From: Phaeoceros laevis | Lineage: Eukaryota > Anthocerotophyta > Anthocerotopsida > Notothyladales | NCBI GenBank assembly: GCA_049999765.1 | Contig: JBNGIQ010009488.1 | Span: 429,804-493,803 of the forward strand | Length of the DNA stretch: 64,000 nucleotides | Reading direction: 5' to 3' | Shown: in pieces, positions 46,044 to 56,852 of the stretch | Numbering within the stretch: the stretch's first letter is position 1 | Layout: the number at the start of each line of letters is the position of its first letter | Program-made: the position numbers and the translations under genes | Notes under the pieces: model-generated | Seen by the model: only the letters and a program-made list of their open reading frames with translations | Told to the model about the DNA's origin: nothing | Database searches by the model: none

Positions 46044-47832
46044 TATGGTTTCAAACTTCAAATCAACGCATCACGTAACTGAAGAAGAAGAAGCTTTACT
46101 AGTTTTAGTTTACATGCTTTTGAGCTGGAGAAGAAGAAGAATCTTTACTACGTGCTTGTAGGTCCATAAGAGTGTGACACCTAATTGTTTTGAGCTCGAT
46201 GTGGCTAGCTTAGCTACTGAACACTTTCATGGGCTGATTTTTTTTTGTGAAAATGGGTGGCTCCTTTCCTTTGTTCATAGTTCATACTTTGCATTTTATA
46301 GTGTTTTAACCCGGGTTTCACCCTAGCAGCGTAAAGTGTAGGTTCGTATCTACCTACCTTGTGGCGTCTTTTGTGGATGCATGAATTTAGGGTTTGAGTT
46401 AGGAATCGTGGGCTGGGGTATGCATGGAACATGAAGCCACCGACATTTAATTAAGGGTCGGGTCGGTCAAAACTCTAGAGGCTTCCTGGCCGGTTGATTA
46501 TGGTGGAAATGCCGGATTTGTGACTTCACTTGGAATTTGGAGGCTTTGGCTCTCTGGAGCTTATCGCATCTTGGCTGTGCGTGTGAGCTTGGGTCAGAGA
46601 AAGCCATCAGTCTGATACGGTGGGGATCGCACTTGCAAGCTTCTTCGTTGGACGAGAAGGCGGACACGATCTGGTACATCGGGGACTGAGGACCGAATTC
46701 CTCTCTTTGCCAATTGTGCCCTTCATTAAAATGCTGCTGCTGAGCATGGTAACTAGGTGTGGTTAGGTGAGAGGCTTTCGCATGGCCGTAAAATCTGGCA
46801 CGCCACAATCTCTTTGGCGCCAGGTAATACTTTTCCGAAGTCGTCCTCCTTGAACAGAATTCTTAGACACATATTTAGACCGACCAACGAGACAATACAA
46901 TACGACGCTAGTCGCGTTGGATTAAGCTTTGGATTATCATCACGCAAATAGATAGATGGTTTTTTCGGGCGAACTAAGGAAAGGCATTTAATCACACGGT
47001 TGCTGCTTGCAATCCCTGGACGGGGGCTCCCGGTTGTTGCTTGCAATCCTTGGACGGGGGCTCCTGGTCGCCGGTCGAAAAACCTGACAGGGTGTGCAAT
47101 TCCCATGTGGAGTTGGCTAAACACCATAATCATCCTACTACTACGATGCACATGATCACACGCAACACGACGTTACGCGCTCCAGTGTCGGTCCACCTGT
47201 GCAATGACATCATGAAAAGAAGGTCAGGGCAAGTGGGTTTGGAACAGCTTGTCAGGACTCCGCATCTGCCGTGAAACGGTTTCCTTAACAGTACTGAGGC
47301 CCATCAACCTCCACAGGACCGGAGCTGAGGTCCATCCACCACCGCTGAAAACCCACCAAGGGTACAGCACACAAAAGCAATTGCTATAACACATTCAGTG
47401 TTTGACATGCATGCATGACCATGCGCACACAAGATAAGAGGTGTCTCATGTGTAGCATGGAACAACTTCGACGACGTACACTAAATTGCCGCCAGACTCT
47501 AGCGGCTGCTGTTCAATTCACTCAATAGCAAGCCAAACTCGACTTGAGCGGCCAGCCTTCATAAACATCATCCTTGCAGGGGATTACCACTTTGTGCACC
47601 ACGCAGTCCAGATTTTCCTACAGCTCACTGCAGCAGGATCAGTTGAACAACGGGAACCCGAGGTTCTGCTATCCATCTCCCAGAGGTCAACCTATAGAGG
47701 ACCAAAAAGTGTGCGGACCGGTGGCAAGCAACCTGACAGCCAACAGGAAGACTGCCCATCACACATGCCACAGTTGACTCAAAGGCAACCTTTTCTTTAC
47801 TTCAATGTCAGGCAGGTGATAATATTATACAA
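46044..47832. other. Intergenic region without recognised gene
   Basis: Several unsupported frames occur, the longest on the minus strand at 47151-46753. A duplicated unit of about 38 bp lies at 46999-47070. The right end is the 3' flank of coatomer zeta. Confidence 0.4.
46999..47070. repeat. Tandem pair, about 38-bp unit
   Basis: Two adjacent copies of a unit containing tgcttgcaatcc, tggacgggggctcc and a leading ggttg differ at only a few positions. Confidence 0.75.
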
Positions 47833-48864
47833 TCATTTCAGTAGTGATCTTGCCAAATGTTCTTTAGCTGATGCTAGAGCCTGCGATAATGTCTGCAAAC
47901 CAGGACGGTGGAGTGAGAATCACCAATCCTAAAGCATGACATGTGCGAATCACCACATTCTGATGACTGAATCTATGATTGAATCTGAGAATACCTGTTC
48001 CGATAGAGGAACATCTGCATCAGCACCACGCATAGCGACCCTTCCAGCAATGACACTTCCATCAAACTCCAAAATGATTCTGGCAAACACAAGAGGAAGG
48101 AATGACGAGCCAAATGAGCAAACATTCGAAATTTGAACTTCACAGGACCAGCCTAGTGCCAATACTCACAAACCTGAATTTAAATTGCAGCTGCAATAAC
48201 TCTATGCTTACTTAACGTGGCACCAGAAACTCACCCTCCATCGGCAACCTCATCCAGGCAGAGGAGGACTAGGTCAAGATTCTCCAACACTGTTCTCTTC
48301 TCGACATTTTGCCTGTTGGTTAAATTAAGGTCACCTCAGCAAGTATGTAGACAGGCCAATGATTGTGCATTCCTGGATGAAAGGCACGAAAGAAATGACT
48401 TGGAACAGATCAGACACGAACCTTAGAAGAATGCTTATGGCATCAAAAAAACCTTGCAAAACTGTGGCAAGAATAAGCTCGTTCTCGTCATCTCCACCAG
48501 TAACGTAAATGTGCAGATCAGGTGTGAACCTGTATACCACGATATAGCCATCGAACATGCCAATCTCCGCTGCATAGACAGACTCGTTAAGAGGGACACA
48601 GGGACAGAAATGGTCATGTTCAAGGCATGGAATTAGCACTTCTGATTAACCAGCAGCAACAGACTCCTGTAGGTACCAACCAGTTCAGATAAACCTACCT
48701 TCGTTGCGGGCACTTATCCGCTGAGTTTTAGTGAACACTGATTTCTCGAAGGCCAACTTGGCACCATGGGTTGGCCAATCATCAGAAAAATACTTCACGG
48801 CGACCCGCTTCCCGTCAGCATCCAGCAACAAGATGTTCTTTATCAAAGGAGGTGACACCTGCAT
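47833..48864 (-). CDS. Coatomer subunit zeta
   Basis: Five exons starting at ATG 48864 give about 180 residues. The start reads [20 protein letters not shown], then [97 protein letters not shown] and the closing [17 protein letters not shown]. That is coatomer zeta end to end. The subunit has a longin-like fold. It pairs with gamma-COP in the F-subcomplex of the COPI coat, which returns cargo from Golgi to ER. Exon 2 ends near 48423 (AG/GTTCGTG), and the stop is at 47833-47835. Splice sites are GT-AG and phases agree. Length equals the family norm, so it is an ordinary functional gene. Confidence 0.95.
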
Positions 48865-50873
48865 CAGGCAACCGGATCAGCTGAGGAAAGGCTGCAGACT
48901 TCTGCTCCTCATATTAGTTCGCTTCTATCGAGTCTTGCAAAGTGCAACAGAGGAGTCAGGATAACAATTTGGCCGCAGAGTTGCGGCGTGAAGAGCAACA
49001 CCAATCAGAATGACAACTTACAGCCAGGGGCACGAGCAGCACCGCTGGCGTCAGTGAGCACGTAAAGAAAATTCTATGCATATATTACCATGGCTCAGAC
49101 AGAGACCAAAGCTGGCTTGCAGCGGTTAGCACAAGGTGTTGAGCCTGCCTAAACGAAGCTAAGCAATGCCAATCCAGCTGCTTGCCCTATCGCGCCTGTT
49201 TCTGAGAACAGTTCGCAGGAGGCAAACGAAAAGCTCGTTCGATCCCTCTTAGGTTTCTCTTGTCCTGTGGTGCTCCCATCGCAAGTTTCGGTTTCCAAGG
49301 GGAAGGGATGATACAGGACAGCTTTGAAGGAAGGGCGGGAGGGGCGGGAGGGGCGGGGGGGGGTTGGCGTTTAATCGCCTTAGATTACAACATGCACTGG
49401 TGCGCACTGTTGGCTACCCTGCAACCGGGTGAACTGATGCGGATGGACTCGTCGCATGATCTTACTTGTTGCTGCGCGAGGAAACTCGGGAACAGCAGCT
49501 GCTTAGCTGACCTGAAATGCAGTAGGACATTCGTCATCAGGTACCCCACAGGACAAGGCAGGACCTGGGATATCTCTACAGCTACAAACGCCACAACCTC
49601 ACCTTGAACAAGGCCCCCATGGGATCAGTTCTTTCTGGACTGCTGACGAGAAGGCCCTTTTCACCTCATGTAGCGGGATCCTCAGTCCTCATTTGAAACC
49701 GACACAATCAGCAGAGAGCCGGGCCCTCCACCTGGCGCTAGAATACCCAGAGCTTTCAAGAACTTTCCAACTTTCCACAACTTGCCTATGGCTTTATTGC
49801 ACACTCCCTCAATTTCATTTCAACAGCACTCGTCTGAATCAAACCGGAAGGTCAGCAAAAAACCTGAGGAAGCTGTTCCGAGATGCCTCCGAGATCAATC
49901 ATGTCATCTGCACGGCAGTGTGCCTTGTAGTATCCTCCAAGCAGTCACTCTAGATATTATGTCACCATGCCTTCCCAAATTTCTGTGCAATATTAATGAC
50001 GAGGACATCACAACATGTGGGGTCGTCCGGAGGCTCCAACCAGATTCTAAAACAGTGTCAGGATTAGCACAAGCTTGCTTTCCAGCTCCTCTAGGATCAA
50101 CGAAATCATCAAGTTCGAGTGAGATGATGGCAGGATGAGGTTACTTGGATGGAAACCAAACAATTGGTGGACCACGCTTGGACACATCGCAGTTTGCGTA
50201 GGTGGTTCTGTAACATCAGTTGATGTGGGAAGAGTGGATGGCGTGGCTGGAAAAAGCCCATGCGAGCCTCATTGCCAGACCTCCTGTGGTCACTAAAGCA
50301 CAATTCGAAGTCTCAAGTGGATTTGGACAGCCTCACCAGCAAGTAGCCCAGTTGCTTCAACATCCTCCAGTGCGTACTTCGCCATCCTTCTCTGCCGTCG
50401 TACTGGTGGTGTCGTCGGAACTCCTCCGGGACCTTGGTTAGTTACCAGCCCCCACGACAAGGGATTTGAAAAGCCTGCGGAGAGAAGAGATTCACCGGCC
50501 GAGTGAACCACTTCGTTTTTGAGTGCTGTCGGGTAAAAACCAAATGTGGTGGCTCCGATTTGACCGGGCATCACAGGGTGATGCAGAAGGTCAAACTTCA
50601 TCATCTCCGGTGGTCCCTCACCGGGTTCCTGCTGGGGCTCTCAATCACTTACCGTCAGATTGAACAGTAGCCCTAGTCGCTGATTCTGCCTCATCAGGGA
50701 AAAAGTCTTCAAGTTGCTCTTCGGACTAGGATCATGGCAGTGGTGCAGAGATGCGGAATGATATGACCAAATGCTTGGCCAGAAGAGTTGGAGGCTTACA
50801 GGTTGAGCTGGCCATGGTGACGTGAGAGTCCCAAGAATGGGTAGGATGCTGAGGGAGAGATCCGGTGGTCATC
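48865..50873. other. 2-kb region without recognised gene
   Basis: Both strands carry frames of 60-118 codons (for example plus 49782-50138 and minus 50604-50293). None resembles a known family. A G-run (ggggcgggagggg type) is at about 49337-49363. Exons of the downstream long frame could hide here, but I cannot support any. Confidence 0.35.
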
Positions 50874-53117
50874 ATGGGGAGGAGGTCAGATGTGGCTGGT
50901 GCTGCATTGGACAAGGCCTCGGATCAGGTGGCCTCCCCGGTATCGGGGCGACTCCTCAACCGTGGGCCATCTTCTTCCTTGACTAGGGGCCGTTTGCAAA
51001 CAGGCCGGACACTGGAGCCTCTGTCCATCTCTGCGGCCCACAGGAGCTGTGGACTAGCTGCGGCAAGGTACTCGTGGTTGCCTGGAGCAGCAGCAGGGCA
51101 TTGCAGTCCGGGCTACGTACCTGTAGCATCTGAGCCTGATTTTGTTGGTGCAGGGCTGGACTGCAATGCCTTTATGACCTTGAACGGATTGGATGGATTG
51201 GCAGCATGGAGCGTGGGGAAAGATGCGCTTTTTGGCCAGGCCGAGGAAGAGGACCATGGTCACCGGAAAATTATGGCGGTGGTGGTGGAGGCAGGGCGAG
51301 GTGGAAAGGTCCAGATTTTGGAAGAGGCCACCGCATCCAATCGGGCGGGAGGGAATCGAGGGAAGCTTCCATTGGCCAGATCTCTCATTGCGCACTCGTG
51401 TTGTTCACAGCAGGAGCGTGGAAGACAAGGGCCACTGAAATGCAGAAGGCCTACTCCCTTGGATGGAAAGATTTGGTCAAAGCGTGTGGGAAACAGAGCC
51501 ATGTATTCAGCTTGTGGTGTCGCTGCTAGGAGACAGGGCTCATCAGAGGTCCAAACAGATCCAGATCTGGTGAAATTCTCTCGGGGGGCTGCTCAAATTG
51601 AGGCTATCGTCTCTTTGAGGACTAGGAGGCGCCCGACACGGTCAGTGGTTGACGAGCTAGGACGAAGCAGAAGGTGGCAGCGGTTGAGCATTTGCTTGAG
51701 ACTTGGCAAGGAAAGCATTACCTTGCAGGTGCAGGAATTGAAAGCGCCGAGCAAGTGCTCTGTTGCGCACATTTTGCCTCCAGCAGCGGCCATGAAGAAG
51801 GGAAACAGTTACGCTGTGAAGTTGAATGAAGAAGAGCATGGGGCAATCGTACCCTACCCCGGAGGGGTATCATCCTCCGACTGGATGTACAGCAAAGAAG
51901 CCAGTTGGAGCTGGGAGACCTCTGGTTGTACCAATAGAAGTTGGGGTCCCGCAGCCGAGACCTACGACAAGTGTGCACCACAACTCGTGCAGGTGGTGCA
52001 AAGCTGTACTCAGCCTCTGCTGTTTTTGGTAGAGAGGCAGAGGCTCGTGGGACAAGAAGTGGAAACTCTCTTTCTCCTACATCTCTGCAGCTTACCTCAT
52101 TCTCTTCTCCCTCCAGGACCTCCAGGTAAATCAGTGCCATGGCCGCCAGTAGTGGAAGTACTTGGGAGGTTGATCATGCAGGGAGCACAGACTTTTGTGC
52201 TTCTTCCAAATGATGATCAGGTGGTGAACGCTGTAGAGCAAGCTGGCACGGGCATTGGCAGTACAATGGAGGCAGATTTTTTCTTATCGACAGCCTTGTG
52301 TGATGATAACCCAGAGGCTCCTTCTGCAGAGGGGATGGTGTCAGTGGAGCCAAGCGCAAGTTGTGTTGACGGTTGTGAAACTGAGCAGCTGGTAGCATCA
52401 TCATCATTATCCGTGGATGGTGTGCAGTCAGAAGGTTCCCAGGTGCAAACCGAAATGGACATGGGTTATGAGATGGACATGGGTCATGATATTGATATGA
52501 ATGGGTGGGTGATTCGTGTTGCAGTCGCTTGTGTGAGGAGGAGGTGGAGGCCTAGGCCTAGGAGGGATGAGATGGAAGTCAGGGAATGCCCTAGTTCTCC
52601 TAACCGAAGCCGAGATGATGAGGCTGGTGTAAGATTAGTAGGAGGCGGCCAATGGGAACTAGATGAAGTTGGAGTGGCTGCCAAGACTTTGGGCAGCCGC
52701 ATGCCTAGTGGTGCCAAAGGCATCTTGGGCTCTTGTATAGTGGGCAGCCTGTTGGCTTCCTCCCTCGTGTACCTAGTGGTCTCGTCAGGGAATCGGAAGC
52801 TGCTCTTCTCCTCCACCAGTGGCGGCCAGAGGAGGAGCAAGACTAGGACGACGAAACGGACACAAACGGCCGCAGCATTGAGCTGGTTGTGTGTCAGATC
52901 CGTGGCTGCCATCGTGCTGAGTAGTGATTCCAGTAGGAAAGCGCAGCCACGTGGTGGAGGAAGAGGAAAGCTCATGGCTGCTGCTGTTGCTGCTGCTGCC
53001 GCCGAGGCAATCCGGCCTTACAGGAGAATTTTGCACTTTCTGGAGCCAATGTTGTCTAGATCCGCGTGGTGCAAGCAACCTTGGTGGCCGGTGGCTGCTG
53101 CTGCTGCTGATGCATGA
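50874..53117 (+). CDS. Unidentified 748-codon open reading frame
   Basis: A continuous plus frame from ATG 50874 to TGA 53115-53117 encodes about 747 residues. That is far longer than expected by chance at this base composition. The predicted protein is Ser/Ala/Gly/Arg-rich. It shows an acidic patch with repeated MDMG (EMDMGYEMDMGHDIDM, near residue 530), an Arg-rich stretch just after it, one hydrophobic segment (ILGSCIVGSLLASSLVYLVV, near 625), and an Ala-rich end with weight on AAAVAAAAAEA. I recognise no domain. The opposite strand is also open over 52975-52484, and other frames are open in places, so it is uncertain that this frame is translated as one exon. It could be a lineage-specific gene or derived from a mobile element. 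Confidence 0.35.
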   Translation: MGRRSDVAGAALDKASDQVASPVSGRLLNRGPSSSLTRGRLQTGRTLEPLSISAAHRSCGLAAARYSWLPGAAAGHCSPGYVPVASEPDFVGAGLDCNAFMTLNGLDGLAAWSVGKDALFGQAEEEDHGHRKIMAVVVEAGRGGKVQILEEATASNRAGGNRGKLPLARSLIAHSCCSQQERGRQGPLKCRRPTPLDGKIWSKRVGNRAMYSACGVAARRQGSSEVQTDPDLVKFSRGAAQIEAIVSLRTRRRPTRSVVDELGRSRRWQRLSICLRLGKESITLQVQELKAPSKCSVAHILPPAAAMKKGNSYAVKLNEEEHGAIVPYPGGVSSSDWMYSKEASWSWETSGCTNRSWGPAAETYDKCAPQLVQVVQSCTQPLLFLVERQRLVGQEVETLFLLHLCSLPHSLLPPGPPGKSVPWPPVVEVLGRLIMQGAQTFVLLPNDDQVVNAVEQAGTGIGSTMEADFFLSTALCDDNPEAPSAEGMVSVEPSASCVDGCETEQLVASSSLSVDGVQSEGSQVQTEMDMGYEMDMGHDIDMNGWVIRVAVACVRRRWRPRPRRDEMEVRECPSSPNRSRDDEAGVRLVGGGQWELDEVGVAAKTLGSRMPSGAKGILGSCIVGSLLASSLVYLVVSSGNRKLLFSSTSGGQRRSKTRTTKRTQTAAALSWLCVRSVAAIVLSSDSSRKAQPRGGGRGKLMAAAVAAAAAEAIRPYRRILHFLEPMLSRSAWCKQPWWPVAAAAADA

Positions 53118-53896
53118 TCATGAGGTGCCAATCCAATTCGTTTTCCAATTGGCACGCAGGCTGAGATTCCTATCCAACAGCATTTCTTGCACAAATTCTT
53201 GCAATGACACATGTTACATATCCAGACTCCAGACACGATATCCTGGGAAGTTCGATGGTGTCACGCAATTGTTCTGCTGCCTTGTTTCTTTGTTCTTTCC
53301 CTATCGACGCTGGAGAGGAACCTAACCTTACGTAAATGTATGGGGCCAAGTTCAACTGGTATGAAACCAATCAAGCATGCTTGCTTGCTCGCCCTGCAGA
53401 GCTGTCCAAACCTAATTGCTCGCTCCCCCGGAAGACTGAAGTGGTGAGTTGCGTGCTTACCGTGTTGAAAGAGAAGCGGTGAGCTGAGCTGAGCTGGCTC
53501 TCCGAGTCGATTGCGTTGTTGTTAGCAGCAAAGATGCCCAAAAGTGGGGGGAGAATTTCGCCGAGTCATCAAATTGCGGCGGGTCGGACTGAGTGACGGT
53601 GCGGACTTCCCAGTCACCAACGTGACAAGGAGCCCGCTTGAGGCTGCTCCAAGTGGAGCCCGTGCCACGTCACCCGGATGGTAGTAAGAAGTAAAAACAG
53701 TCAAGCACCGCCACGGATGATGCTGATTCCCGGAAATCCGGCTGCTAGTCGCTGGATTTAAGGCAGCCAGCCCCAGCGTGAAGCTCTCATATCCTTCTTG
53801 AAAGCAGCGCCTGCAGCTGGCGCCTTTCTCAGCCCAGGGTTGCTCTGCCGTGTTGCTCTTCCGGAAGTCCTCCTGTGAGGCGCCTGCCTTGGATCC
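53118..53896. promoter_or_regulatory. Upstream region of isocitrate lyase
   Basis: About 0.8 kb has no supported gene. It should hold the isocitrate lyase promoter and leader. A gctgagctgagctgagctgg repeat lies at about 53480-53500. Confidence 0.4.
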
Positions 53897-56261
53897 ATGG
53901 CAGCTTTGAGCTTGGCGCGCAGCAGCAGCAGGATGGTGCGTCTGGACACCAAGCAGCTACCGACTTGCTTGCAATTGCAAACTTGACTTGCTTGTTGCAA
54001 ACTTGTTTTGTGTGTGTTCTCATTCTTAAGCTTGTCGCGTGTGTAGTAAACTTTTACAAAGCTGCAAAGCTCCTCGGGAAGCTGACAACGGTTGCTGCTG
54101 GCATATGCATAATATGGGGTGGATTGGGATGCTGCAGGCGGCCGCAGCAGGTCCTGGAGCGGACGCTGAGCAGGCGGAGTTCGATGCGGAGGTCCGCGAG
54201 GTGGAGGCGTGGTGGAGCAGCGAGCGCTTCCGCCTCACCCGCCGCCCCTACAGCGCCGGCGAGGTGGTGCGGCTGCGCGGCAGCCTCAAGCAGCACTACG
54301 CGTCGGGCGAGCAGGCGCGCAAGCTGTGGAGCCTGCTCNNNNNNNNNNNNNNNNNNNNNNNNNNNNNNNNNNNNNNNNNNNNNNNNNNNNNNNNNNNNNN
54401 NNNNNNNNNNNNNNNNNNNNNNNNNNNNNNNNNNNNNNGCAGGTGACGCAGATGGCCAAATACCTGGACACCATCTACGTCTCGGGCTGGCAGTGCGCCA
54501 GCACGGCGTCCACGAGCAACGAGCCGGGGCCCGATCTGGCGGACTACCCCATGGACACCGTGCCCAACAAGGTGGAGCACCTCTTCATGGCGCAGCAGTT
54601 CCACGACCGCAAGCAGCGCGAGGCGCGGATGAGCATGTCGCGGGAGCAGCGCCTCAGCACCCCGCGCGTCGATTTCCTGCCTCCGCTCATCGCCGACGCC
54701 GACACCGGCTTCGGCGGCACCACCGCCACCGTGAAGCTTACCAAGCTCTTTGTGGAAAGAGGAGCGGCGGGGATTCACATGGAAGATCAGGCGTCGGTGA
54801 CCAAGAAGTGCGGCCACATGGGGGGCAAGGTCCTGGTGGCCACCTCGGAGCACATCAACCGCCTGGTGGCCGCCCGCCTGCAGTGCGACATCATGGGCGT
54901 GGAGACCATCGTCATCGCCCGCAGCGACTCCGTGGCCGCCACGCTCATCCAGTCCAACATCGACCCCCGCGACCACCGCTTCATCCTGGGCGCCTCCAAC
55001 CCCGCCGTCCGGGACAAGCACCTCGTCGACGTGCTGGCGCAGGCCGTCGCCCAGGGCAAGACCGGCGCCCAGCTCCAGGTCAGTACATACATACTGTGTT
55101 GGCTATGGCTGTGGAATCGGTATAGCGCGGTACCCTCCCTCGGGGAAGTGGACTAAACCCTCCCTCCCTCCCTTGGGGAAGGAAGTGTGCCTTCCAGTCC
55201 AACACTATAGTAGTAGGCAGTGTGTGTGGAATCGGTATGGCGCGGCTCCTTGCTCCTCCTACTACCCTCCCTTGGGGGCTTGGGGAGGGAAGGAATTGCC
55301 TTCCATTCCAACAACACTATACTGATATGGTGCTTCGATCTGGTGTTAGGCCGTGGAGGACGCATGGTTGAACGCGGCGGATCTGCGGCCGTTTTCGCAC
55401 GCGGTGGCGGACGCGCTGCGCGCACTGGGCGGCGTGGGGGAGCGGGAGAGGACCGCGCGGTTGAACGAGTGGCTGGGCAAGACGTCGCATGATAACCGGG
55501 AGGGAGGGCTGTCGCACACGGAGGCGCGGAAGCTGGCGGCCCAGCTGGGCGCCGGGGACGTGTTCTGGGACTGGGACCTGCCGCGCACTCGGGAGGGCTA
55601 CTACCGCTTCCAGGGCGGCACGCAGGCGTGCATCGCGCGCGGCCGCGCCTTCGCGCCGCACGCCGACCTGCTGTGGATGGAGACGGCCACGCCGGACGTG
55701 GCGCAGGCGCGGCAGTTCGCGGACGGGGTGCGCGCGCACCACCCGGACGCCATGCTGGCGTACAACCTGTCGCCGTCCTTCAACTGGGACGCGGCGGGCA
55801 TGAGCGACCAGGAGATGCACGACTTCATCCCCAACCTGGCGGCCATGGGCTACTGCTGGCAGTTCATCACGCTCGGGGGCTTCCACGCCGACGCGCTGGT
55901 GACCGACACCTTCGCGCGCGACTACGCCCAGCGCGGCATGCTGGCGTACGTGCAGGACATCCAGCGCCGGGAGCGGGAGCACGGCGTGGAGACGCTGGCG
56001 CACCAGAACTGGTCGGGCGCCAACTACTACGACCAGCTGCTCAAGACCGTCACCGGCGGCATCTCCTCCACCGCCGCCATGCAGAAAGGTAAGTTAGTTA
56101 ACATCTCTTTCCTTTTTCCAAACAATAATGGATCCCTTCCGGGCCCGGGCCTCCGTTTTTTCTCTTGATCAAGTTATTAGTCAGGCCCATCAATTGACGT
56201 TCCTTCTTTCCGACCAACAGGTGTGACAGAAGATCAGTTCGCCGCCAAGGCCAAGTTGTGA
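53897..56261 (+). CDS. ICL: Isocitrate lyase (glyoxylate cycle, peroxisomal)
   Basis: Four exons (53897-53935, 54138-55078 containing a 100-N gap, 55350-56088, 56221-56261) fit in phase outside the gap. The enzyme splits isocitrate to glyoxylate and succinate. The N-terminal [20 protein letters not shown], the central [37 protein letters not shown] and the catalytic loop [11 protein letters not shown] with the active Cys are all present. So are [33 protein letters not shown] and [11 protein letters not shown]. The protein ends AKL, a class 1 peroxisomal targeting signal. The tail is shorter than in flowering plants, whose ICL ends SRM after a longer Gly-rich stretch. The gap removes part of the region corresponding to residues 80-110, and its N count does not keep the frame, so it is a placeholder. 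Codon use is strongly G+C-rich at third positions. Confidence 0.93.
54339..54438. other. Assembly gap inside isocitrate lyase
   Basis: One hundred N occupy this interval. The frame on the left and right differ by two bases, so the real length is not 100, or an intron lies within. Confidence 0.95.
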
Positions 56262-56852
56262 ATTATCAAGGCACACCATAGAGTGTGCACGGCGGATCTA
56301 TAGATATTCTCCACAGTCTGGATTTGGACCGTGCCCTTTACACTATTCACTTTCAAAAGGACAAGGCACAATTTTTGTCTGGACACCATTCATATTACGA
56401 ATACAGGATTCTTCACATTCTTCCCCTTCATGTTGTTCGCCTGGCTCATAGTATCTCCGCACACTTGAACAGAGAAACAAAACTCCATTTCGTATCAGCT
56501 TGTGAAACATGCCTCTGACCATATGATCGTAATCTTCTTATTCATCAACTTACTGAAAAACAACTCCCTCAGCAGCACTCAGTCGGTACTCACAACAGTA
56601 GATAGTGAACATTCCCAATGTCTTCCTCCCATTCTGCCCAGATAATTCATATGAATTCTTCACTTCCTCGACTGAGAAATACGCTGCACCATGCTGGTAA
56701 ATAAATAACTTCCTTGAATCCTCCCCCCTGGAGTCTTAGCTCTTGACCTGCTAGTAGTAACTTACTTCTAATGTACCATGACAGAGTCCTACAAAATTGG
56801 TAAAAGCATCACTTCCATCTCCCACAACACAAAAAAATAAATTAATGACCCA
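56262..56852. other. Convergent 3' flank
   Basis: This is A+T-rich DNA between the ICL stop and the helicase stop. I see no gene or repeat of note. Confidence 0.5.

Noticed and set aside
54296-56003. Long minus-strand frames opposite isocitrate lyase
   Set aside because: Strong third-position G+C in the real gene leaves other frames open. None resembles a protein family.
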